A stretch of DNA of 59,147 bases, from contig JAKSSG010000005.1 in assembly GCA_024403185.1 (NCBI GenBank), positions 1-59,147 on the forward strand. The letters run 5' to 3'. The number at the start of each line of letters is the position of its first letter. The stretch's first letter is position 1. Source of the DNA: Clostridia bacterium. GTDB taxonomy: Bacteria; Bacillota; Clostridia; Peptostreptococcales; Anaerovoracaceae. Shown piece after piece: positions 24,958-31,229 of this stretch. The notes beneath the pieces are model-generated. The model was not told the DNA's origin. It made no database searches and was given only the letters and a program-made list of their open reading frames with translations. The position numbers and the translations under genes were made by a program.

Positions 24958-25690
24958 GGAATTAACGGAAATACTGAGAAACAGTAACAACATCGTATTC
25001 TTCGGCGGAGCCGGAGTGTCAACTGAAAGCAAAATTCCGGACTTCAGATCCGAAGAAGGTCTGTACAATGCTCAGCAGAGCTACGGCATGAGCCCTGAGC
25101 AGATGATTTCCCACAGCTTTTTCATGAGAGACACAGAGACCTTCTTTGACTACTACAAAAACAACATGATATATCAGGCAGCTGAACCAAATGACGCCCA
25201 CAAGGCTCTGGCAAAGCTGGAGGAAATGGGCAGGCTTAAGGCTGTTGTTACACAGAACATAGACGGTCTGCATCAGAAGGCCGGAAGCAAAACGGTTTAT
25301 GAACTTCACGGAAGCGTTCTGAGAAACAACTGCATGGACTGCGGATCATTTTATGACCTGGACTATGTAATGGATCCGGAGCACTGTGACGGACATATAC
25401 CTAAATGTGAAAAATGCGGCGGCATTGTTAAGCCGGACGTTGTTCTTTACGAGGAGGCGCTTGATGAGGCACAGATTTCCGGTGCCGTAGATGCAATAAG
25501 GGCAGCCGATGTTCTCATCATAGGAGGAACATCTCTCGTGGTGTATCCGGCAGCGGGCTTTGTAAACTATTTCAGAGGAAACAAGCTCGTACTTATAAAC
25601 AAGAGCAGCACATCCTTTGACGGAAGAGCTGATCTGGTAATAAACGATTCAATAGGAAAGGTGCTCGGAGAAGCAGTAGCAAACATTTAG
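24950..25690 (+). CDS. cobB: Sir2-family NAD-dependent protein deacylase
   Basis: 246 residues, ATG at 24950 with GGGAGG upstream inside the MFS gene. It removes acyl groups from lysines using NAD+. Seen: FGGAGVSTESKIPDFRS (NAD-binding GAGxS...PDFR; the usual SGIPDFR reads SKIPDFR here), TQNIDGLHQKAG (catalytic region), ELHG (catalytic His), zinc ligands CMDC and CEKC (about residues 128 and 155) and GGTSLVVYPAAG. Length is usual for the bacterial class. Confidence 0.94.
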   Translation: MYEELTEILRNSNNIVFFGGAGVSTESKIPDFRSEEGLYNAQQSYGMSPEQMISHSFFMRDTETFFDYYKNNMIYQAAEPNDAHKALAKLEEMGRLKAVVTQNIDGLHQKAGSKTVYELHGSVLRNNCMDCGSFYDLDYVMDPEHCDGHIPKCEKCGGIVKPDVVLYEEALDEAQISGAVDAIRAADVLIIGGTSLVVYPAAGFVNYFRGNKLVLINKSSTSFDGRADLVINDSIGKVLGEAVANI

Positions 25691-25711
25691 CACAGACAGA
25701 GGACTGAAAGC

Positions 25712-26905
25712 ATGAAAGCAGCACACAGAGCAAAACAGTGGGTAATGTGCAGGACCACGGGAATTATTTCCCATGAGCCTGAACTCATACGCGGACGGGG
25801 AGCCCTGCTTCAGATTCCGAAGATGCTGAAGGAATCAGGCAAAGAGAGAGTCCTGGTTACGACAACAGCGGGATTCATAAGGAGGGGAACTCTGGAGCCT
25901 TTCTTTGATGAGCTTGAAAAAGAGGGCATCAGAGCGACAGTGTTCAGTAACATTGCACCTGACCCGACGCTGAAATGCGTAGTAGAAGTTGTGACACAGT
26001 ACGTGCTTGGCGACTGCCAGGCTGTAGTAGCCATAGGCGGGGGAAGCGTAATCGACTGCTCAAAGGCGGCAGCGGCAAGAGTTGTATGTCCCGGCAAAAG
26101 AATAAGGGAAATGAAGGGCACAATGAAAATCAGGAAGAAGCTTCCTGATTTCTACGCTGTCCCAACAACGGCGGGCACCGGCTCGGAAGCGACGGCGGCT
26201 GCTGTTGTCACGGACATGAAGGACGGCAGGGATTACAAGTATTCGATAAACGATACATGCCTGATTCCAAAGTGTGCGGTTCTGGATCCTGAACTGTCGG
26301 TAGGTCTGCCGAAGGCAAATACTGCAGCAACGGGAATGGACGCACTTACACACGCTGTTGAGGCATATACGAACAAATATCCGTCGGCGCTGGTAAAGGA
26401 AAAAGCGCTGGATGCAGTCAGGTTGATATATGAAAACCTGCCTGTTGCTTTTGCAGACGGAGAGAACATTGAAGCACGTGATAACATGCTCTACGCCTCA
26501 TATGAAGCGGGCGTGGCATTTACAAACAATTTCGTGGGATACGTCCATGCGGTTGCTCACGGAATCGGCGGACTCTATCACATGGCTCACGGACAGGCAA
26601 ACGCAATTATTCTGCCTTATGTAATGGAACAGTACGGTGAAGCGGCGGAAAAGCCTCTGGCCGAACTTGCAAAGGCAGCCGGGCTGGAGGGGGAAGACAA
26701 TGCTCAGCTGGCAGAGGCCTTCATCAGATCCATTCGTGACATGAATGAGTCCTTCGGCATTCCTGATAAGATTGAAGAACTCAGGGAAGAGGATTTTGAA
26801 ATACTTGTGAAGAGGGCAGTTGCCGAAGCCAATTATACATATCCGGTTCCGGCAATCTGGAGCATGAGTGACTTCAGAGTGCTGCTGCACAAGCTGTTGA
26901 AATAA
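25712..26905 (+). CDS. Iron-containing alcohol dehydrogenase
   Basis: 397 residues. Group III (Fe-ADH) fold: NAD(P)-binding GGGSVIDCSKAAA (about residue 109), PTTAGTGSEATAAAVV, and the metal ligands in GMDALTHAVEAY and HAVAHGIGGLYHMAHGQANAIILP (three His). Such enzymes interconvert alcohols and aldehydes in fermentation; the actual substrate is open. No aldehyde dehydrogenase is fused or adjacent. Confidence 0.94.
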   Translation: MKAAHRAKQWVMCRTTGIISHEPELIRGRGALLQIPKMLKESGKERVLVTTTAGFIRRGTLEPFFDELEKEGIRATVFSNIAPDPTLKCVVEVVTQYVLGDCQAVVAIGGGSVIDCSKAAAARVVCPGKRIREMKGTMKIRKKLPDFYAVPTTAGTGSEATAAAVVTDMKDGRDYKYSINDTCLIPKCAVLDPELSVGLPKANTAATGMDALTHAVEAYTNKYPSALVKEKALDAVRLIYENLPVAFADGENIEARDNMLYASYEAGVAFTNNFVGYVHAVAHGIGGLYHMAHGQANAIILPYVMEQYGEAAEKPLAELAKAAGLEGEDNAQLAEAFIRSIRDMNESFGIPDKIEELREEDFEILVKRAVAEANYTYPVPAIWSMSDFRVLLHKLLK

Positions 26906-26927
26906 CATATGGCGGGGGGATAGACAT

Positions 26928-27085
26928 ATGAGACTCAGAACAAACGCATTAAGCACAGAGGAATGTACCTGCTGGCAAAGGAAAAGCTTGAAGAAATACT
27001 TGCCGCAGATCCGCTGGATCCAGTTGATTCACAGACTGAAATAGTAATATATGAGATAATTGAAGAAGCAAAGGCAAAGCTCTGA
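26928..27085 (+). pseudogene. Small gene remnant split by a frameshift
   Basis: A GGGGGG ribosome-binding site lies eight bases before the ATG at 26928, but that frame runs into nonsense-like sequence and a stop. The frame beside it encodes KRIKHRGMYLLAKEKLEEIL and on to a TGA at 27083, about 47 natural-looking residues (acidic helix with AADPLDPVDS) without a start of its own except the ATG at 26963, which has no spaced ribosome-binding site. A one-base shift near 26930-26940 would join them. No family recognised. Confidence 0.5.
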
Positions 27086-27096
27086 TTTAAGAAAAA

Positions 27097-27129
27097 TGTC
27101 GCACCGGAAAGAGTTCGATGCGATTTTTT
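27097..27129 (+). terminator. Intrinsic terminator
   Basis: A short TCGCA/TGCGA stem is followed by eight T. It separates the alcohol dehydrogenase unit from the decayed locus that follows. Confidence 0.7.
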
Positions 27130-27199
27130 TTATTTATTCAAAAAAAGCAAAAAAATGTATTGAATAATCTTTGGATATTGTACACACTATTACTGTACC

Positions 27200-27477
27200 G
27201 TGCAGAGCATTAAGAATTTCAACGACGATTACATGGCACACATTGAAAGAAACCGAATTTTCTGTCTGGTAGCCGCAGGTTGCTACGGACTTGAAGAAAT
27301 GATTCCGTCATGCGGTCCGGGACTGGCCATATTACTGCTTTGTGTGCTTCCGTTTGTCTGGGGCCTGCCGTTTGGTCTGGTTGCATCAGAGCTTGGCTCT
27401 GTAAGACCTCAGGAAGGCGGATACTACAAGTGGGTGCAGGAAGCCCTTGGTGAATTCCGGGGATTCCAGGCTGCAAG
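27200..27477 (+). pseudogene. APC-family permease, N-terminal remnant
   Basis: About 93 residues of an amino-acid/polyamine/organocation permease: helices 1 and 2 (FCLVAAGCYGLEEM, AILLLCVLPFVWGLPFGLVASELG) and the family-typical QEGGYYKWVQEALGEF. An intact permease has about 450 residues and 12 helices. The sequence then changes without a break into the end of a methyltransferase gene in another frame, which indicates a large deletion. The open frame runs to 27508. The GTG at 27200 has no clear ribosome-binding site; an ATG at 27233 is an alternative. Such permeases accompany methylamine-type methyltransferase genes. Confidence 0.75.
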
Positions 27478-27783
27478 GGACATCACTATGGAAACGGTGT
27501 TGACATGAAGGATAATCTCCCGCAGATTCCTGCAGACATTCTCGTTTTCGGAAACCTGGATCCATCGGAAGTATTCTTCCTTGGAGAGCCTGAAGACATT
27601 AAAGCAAAGACAAAAAAGCTGCTGGAGGAAATGGAGGAGTATCCTCACTTCGTTCTCTCATCAGGATGCGACCTGGCACCTGCAGTTGAAAACGAAAACC
27701 TGCAGGCATACTACGAGGCATGCAGAGAGTACAATGCAGCAAATGGTGTGGAGATTGTTATCGACAAGAACAGTTTATGGTAA
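27478..27783 (+). pseudogene. MtaA/MtbA-type corrinoid methyltransferase, C-terminal remnant
   Basis: Only the last 100 or so of about 340 residues remain: YGNGVDMKDNLPQIPADI, VFGNLDPSEVFFLGEP, FVLSSGCDLAPAVENENLQA, the end of the uroporphyrinogen-decarboxylase-like fold used by methylcobamide methyltransferases. Reading back through GHHYGNG, the frame is lost in the permease fragment. An ATG at 27505 opens the frame, but the catalytic zinc site lies in the missing part. It cannot be a working enzyme alone. Confidence 0.78.
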
Positions 27784-27793
27784 AATAATTAAC

Positions 27794-28271
27794 ATGACAG
27801 ACGTAATTTTAATATCCGGATTTCTGGGAGCCGGCAAAACAACATTAATTCAGAAACTTCTGGCTGAATCATTTTCGGGCAGGAGAGTTGGCCTTGTCGA
27901 AAATGACTTTGGTGAAGTTAATGTTGATGCCAGCCTGAAATCATTCTGATAGAACCTTCCGGAGTCGCCAAGCTGAGCGACATCATGACCACCATCACGA
28001 TCATCATCATGCCGATGAAATATTTGATGAAATAGGAATTGAAACCGTAAAGATTTTCACAGAGAGCGATTTCAAAAAGCTTGAGTCTGCTTTTGCATCA
28101 GATGAATACGGAAATGTAATAAGAGCTAAGGGCATAGTCAGAGGCGAGGACGGATGGATTCATTTCGACTATGTTCCCGGCGAAATGAAAACTGAAAAAT
28201 CAGATCCCGCCAGAACGGGAATCATTGCTATAATAGGAACAGAACTTCGTGACATACAGGAGGAATTCTAA
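27794..28271 (+). pseudogene. CobW/G3E-type metal GTPase with internal deletions
   Basis: N-terminal piece from the ATG at 27794: ISGFLGAGKTTLIQKLL (Walker A) to ENDFGEVNVDASLKSF, then a stop at 27947. In another frame directly after: ILIEPSGVAKLSDI (the Walker B-near motif of G3E GTPases). In a third frame from 27981: HHDHHHDHHHADEIFDEIG, a histidine-rich metal stretch, and the C-terminal domain ending RDIQEEF. At least two deletions have joined these parts, so the gene is dead. CobW-like proteins with His loops often sit in corrinoid methyltransferase clusters. Confidence 0.85.
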
Positions 28272-29614
28272 TGTTCAAGTGCACAGGCATATGTGCCAGA
28301 TGCGGAAGGTGCAGAGACTCCGCCATGATGAGCGGGGCCAATGCCAGGAAGACAAGAATGCTGGCCTACCCGGAGGATTTCACTGCAGACAGGGGTGGCA
28401 GTGGACTCGGGGCTGCTTTTGACGTGGGCACAACCACTGTGGTTGGAATGCTGTGGGATCTTGAAGCAGGTGAACAGCTGGCGGTTTCCGCCAGGACAAA
28501 TCCTCAGAACGAGTTCGGAATGGACGTAATATCCCGTATCACATATTGCGGCAGGGAGGGCGAAAACCTTGGCGCGCTCCGCAATAAAATTACGGAATGT
28601 ATCAATGAAATAATTGTGGACCTTTGTGCAAAGGCAGGAAGGAGCAGTGACGAAATAGTAAAGACTGCAGTATGCGGCAATACGACAATGTCACACCTCT
28701 TCGCAGGATATCCGCCTATGACACTGGCACTGGCGCCATTTCATCCGGCTTATACGGGCACACTTAAAATGACGGCAAAGGACGCTCTTCTTGATATTCC
28801 AGAAGATGCGACTGTAACGGTTGTCCCTAATATTGCGGGACATGTGGGCGGAGACATTACATCGGGCATAGTTGCTTCGAGAGTGCTGGACATGGAAGGC
28901 CTGACGCTTTTCATTGACATAGGCACAAACGGTGAAATAGTACTGACAGACGGAAATGAGTGTTATGCCTGTTCAACAGCAGCAGGTCCGGCTTTTGAGG
29001 GATCGGCAATCAGTTGCGGAATGAGAGCGGCGGATGGAGCCATAGAAGCGGTAAGGATAGAAGACGGGAAGGTGACTTTCAGTACAATCGGCAGTACAGA
29101 AGAACAGACCGTTCCCGCTCAGGGCATATGCGGATCAGGACTCATTGATGCCATAGCTCAGATGCTGGATGCAGGCATTATCAGCAGGAGCGGAAGAATG
29201 GCAGGAGGAGATTTTATCCTTCTCGAGAGAGACAATGAGGACGATATCGTAATTACACAGAAGGATATCAGGGAGGTGCAGCTGGCCAAGGGAGCCATCA
29301 AGGCAGGAATAGAAATCATGCTTAAGAGAGTTGGTAAAACCGTCAGCGACATAGACAGAGTTGTTGTGGCCGGAGCCTTCGGTAATTACATTGATAAGGA
29401 GAGCGCAGTCAGAATCGGAGTGCTTCCGCAGATAGATCCGGAAAAGATAATATCTGCAGGAAATACTGCCGGAGCAGGGGTTTCAATGGCTCTGGCAAGT
29501 GAAAAAGAAATGGAACTTACAGAGAAAATACCGGAGATAGTCAAGCATGTTGAACTGGCGGAGGATCCGGATTTTCAGACCATATATCTCAAGGCAATGG
29601 GATTTGAAGAGTAG
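28271..29614 (+). CDS. ASKHA-domain reductive activator of corrinoid proteins (RACo-like)
   Basis: 447 residues. The family uses ATP to drive one-electron reduction of inactive Co(II) corrinoid back to Co(I). N-terminus cysteine-rich (CTGICARCGRCRDSAMM), in place of the usual 2Fe-2S ferredoxin domain of long RACo. The actin-like ASKHA fold follows: FDVGTTTVVGMLWD, NPQNEFGMDVISRI, TAVCGNTTMSHLF, FIDIGTNGEIVL, STAAGPAFEG, ICGSGLIDAIA, VVVAGAFGNYI. No frameshift is seen, so unlike its neighbours it looks intact. Its ATG shares a base with the stop of the dead cobW gene. Confidence 0.9.
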   Translation: MFKCTGICARCGRCRDSAMMSGANARKTRMLAYPEDFTADRGGSGLGAAFDVGTTTVVGMLWDLEAGEQLAVSARTNPQNEFGMDVISRITYCGREGENLGALRNKITECINEIIVDLCAKAGRSSDEIVKTAVCGNTTMSHLFAGYPPMTLALAPFHPAYTGTLKMTAKDALLDIPEDATVTVVPNIAGHVGGDITSGIVASRVLDMEGLTLFIDIGTNGEIVLTDGNECYACSTAAGPAFEGSAISCGMRAADGAIEAVRIEDGKVTFSTIGSTEEQTVPAQGICGSGLIDAIAQMLDAGIISRSGRMAGGDFILLERDNEDDIVITQKDIREVQLAKGAIKAGIEIMLKRVGKTVSDIDRVVVAGAFGNYIDKESAVRIGVLPQIDPEKIISAGNTAGAGVSMALASEKEMELTEKIPEIVKHVELAEDPDFQTIYLKAMGFEE

Positions 29615-29626
29615 GGAGATTATCAG

Positions 29627-29871
29627 ATGGAGACTTACACGATTGCACAGAAGCTGCCTATCTTGGAAAGCAGGCCGGCATTGACATCAAATTAATAGAT
29701 ACAAATCCTGAGGCACCGGCTCAGAAGCTGTGCACGGAGTTTATATGCGCAGATGTTCTGGGTGATGACTAGAGAGTGAAGAAGGCCCTTGATGAAGCGG
29801 ACATGATTCTGCCCACAATGGAGAACACGGCAGCACTCTCATGGAACACAAATAGAAATTCAAGCGGAGCC
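29627..29871 (+). pseudogene. pylC: Remnant of pylC (3-methylornithine-lysine ligase, pyrrolysine biosynthesis)
   Basis: One frame from 29641 reads TEAAYLGKQAGIDIKLIDTN, then PEAPAQKLCTEFICADVLGDD, a TAG stop at 29770-29772, and then in the same frame VKKALDEADMILPTMENTAA with LSW. This matches the N-terminal pre-ATP-grasp part of PylC as I remember it (LQGxEAAYLAKKAG, DKNPxAPA, DEF, ILPAxEN). The first 10-15 codons are damaged, an amber codon interrupts it, and everything beyond about residue 75 is gone (intact about 370). Another ATP-grasp ligase is possible but less likely. No pylB, pylD, pylS or tRNA-Pyl is visible. Confidence 0.65.
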
Positions 29872-30585
29872 ATGAAACAGACTGAAGTACAATTTAATAT
29901 GGCCGAGTGCTGTGACAGGGCTGAAGCTCTGTTTATGGAAGAATCGGGAGTTGCGAAAGAAGGCGAAAAGTATGAGCGCATGCGTCAGGCTGCCTTTGCG
30001 ATCCGGGAGGAAATCGAGGACAGAGTTTGTGTAAGGGGCGAGTACGCTTTTTACGACAGACTTGAACTGGATGGAAAAAAGCTGACTGTCCTTTCACCGG
30101 ATGGAACGGTTGCTGCGGAGCTGGAATGCACGGCCTTTGAACAACTGGATGTTTATTCGCTTGAGGGCGTCTATGCCTATGCTGTTACAGCCGGGGATTA
30201 TTATCTGGAGGACAGGCCGATTATGGACCAGCTCTATGCGGATATCTGGGGGACGGCATTTACTGATGCCATAAGGGCCATGCTCGTGGACGTAATCCGC
30301 GAAGAGTGCAGGAGCACAAAGGCAGGTCTGGACTTATCCGACAGCTTCGGACCGGGATTCTACGGCATGGACTCCTTTGAGATGCACAAGATGCCTCTGC
30401 TGGTTGATTTCGATGGCATGGGCATGGAAGTGAAGGAGAGCGGTGTTATTCTTCCGCTGAAATCCTGCGCGGGAATTGTGTTCAGAGTAAATGATAAATA
30501 TGAGCATCTGAATTCAGCCTGTGAGCTGTGCTACGGAAGCAAAAAAACCTGCAGCCTATGCAGCGTCAGAAGGCATCTGATATAG
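29872..30585 (+). CDS. Vitamin B12-dependent methionine synthase reactivation-domain-like protein
   Basis: 237 residues from the ATG at 29872 (GGAG three bases upstream; the frame runs back into the pylC remnant). Helical N-terminus, then DGTVAAELECTAFEQLD, YAYAVTAGDYYLEDRPIMDQ, DSFGPGFYGMDSFEMHKMPL (the GPGY/GxM-type SAM-site region of the MetH activation domain), GVILPLKSCAGI, and a C-terminal cysteine cluster (CELCYGSKKTCSLCSVR). Such free-standing activators accompany corrinoid methyltransferases or activation-domain-free MetH. It appears intact and may reactivate the MetH of this genome; that role is inference. Confidence 0.82.
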   Translation: MKQTEVQFNMAECCDRAEALFMEESGVAKEGEKYERMRQAAFAIREEIEDRVCVRGEYAFYDRLELDGKKLTVLSPDGTVAAELECTAFEQLDVYSLEGVYAYAVTAGDYYLEDRPIMDQLYADIWGTAFTDAIRAMLVDVIREECRSTKAGLDLSDSFGPGFYGMDSFEMHKMPLLVDFDGMGMEVKESGVILPLKSCAGIVFRVNDKYEHLNSACELCYGSKKTCSLCSVRRHLI

Positions 30586-30604
30586 GAGAAAACACATGAT
30601 GATA

Positions 30605-30661
30605 AAGCCGTGTCAGCGTTGACACGGCTTATTTGTTCTGCTAATATGAACAGTGTTCATA
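30605..30661 (+). promoter_or_regulatory. TetR operator and promoter of the tetR-MFS operon
   Basis: TTGACA (30619-30624), 17 bases, TAATAT (30642-30647). The palindrome TATGAACAGTGTTCATA (30645-30661) overlaps the -10 box and the expected start, a typical TetR operator placement. A second perfect 11-bp inverted repeat, AAGCCGTGTCA/TGACACGGCTT (30605-30630), covers the -35 box; it may be a terminator of the upstream genes or a second protein site. Confidence 0.78.
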
Positions 30662-30685
30662 AAAACAAGTGAAGGGAGCATGAGA

Positions 30686-31213
30686 GTGCCGAAAATCATT
30701 GAAAATCTTAGAAATGACATTCTTAGTGAATCACTGAAAATAATTGAAGACGAAGGCGTGGACAGACTGAGCATAAGACATCTGTCCTCCCGACTTGATA
30801 TTGCACCTTCGACAGTCTACAACTACTACGACAGCAAGGAACAGATTGTCGGGGCGTTAATAAAGATGCGCTGGGAAAAGGCTCTTGACGATATTGACAA
30901 TATGTGCCGAAAAAAAATCAATATCCAGACCGCTTTATCGGAAATCGTTGAGAATCTTCGTTCCGGAGTCAGACCACTTCTGCAGTTCCATATTGCGTCG
31001 GTTACTGAGAAGGGCAGAGGCGAAGGATTCGATTTCAACATTATAATTTTAGAGCCTTTGAACCGGCGGATTAAGCTTATGCTGTCGGGACAGGGATATA
31101 AGGACAGTGAGGCGGAGAAAATGGCTCCGGTTCTGTCCAGACTGCTCATAACATGCATGTATGATGTGGATCTTGGCATTGACAGCATAATCGAAACAGT
31201 AAAGAAAATATAA
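30686..31213 (+). CDS. TetR-family transcriptional regulator
   Basis: 175 residues from the GTG at 30686, seven bases after GGGAG; an ATG at 30680 would lie one base from it. The N-terminal helix-turn-helix is clear (ALKIIEDEGVDRLSIRHLSS region and DIAPSTVYNYYDSKEQIVGAL, residues about 14-55). The C-terminal ligand-binding half is not informative. The operator overlaps its own promoter and the next gene, 16 bases away, is a drug-type MFS pump, so it is most likely an autoregulated repressor of that pump released by the pump's substrate. Confidence 0.9.
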   Translation: MPKIIENLRNDILSESLKIIEDEGVDRLSIRHLSSRLDIAPSTVYNYYDSKEQIVGALIKMRWEKALDDIDNMCRKKINIQTALSEIVENLRSGVRPLLQFHIASVTEKGRGEGFDFNIIILEPLNRRIKLMLSGQGYKDSEAEKMAPVLSRLLITCMYDVDLGIDSIIETVKKI

Positions 31214-31229
31214 CAGAGGAAAAAACGAA

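Noticed and set aside
26905..26990. A tRNA-Pyl gene near GGCGGGGGG
   Set aside because: No cloverleaf can be drawn, no CTA anticodon arm is present, and the G-run is better explained as a ribosome-binding site.
29770..29772. TAG as a functional pyrrolysine codon
   Set aside because: The gene is truncated on both sides, TAG ends many normal genes here, and no decoding machinery is visible. Kept only as a point to check.
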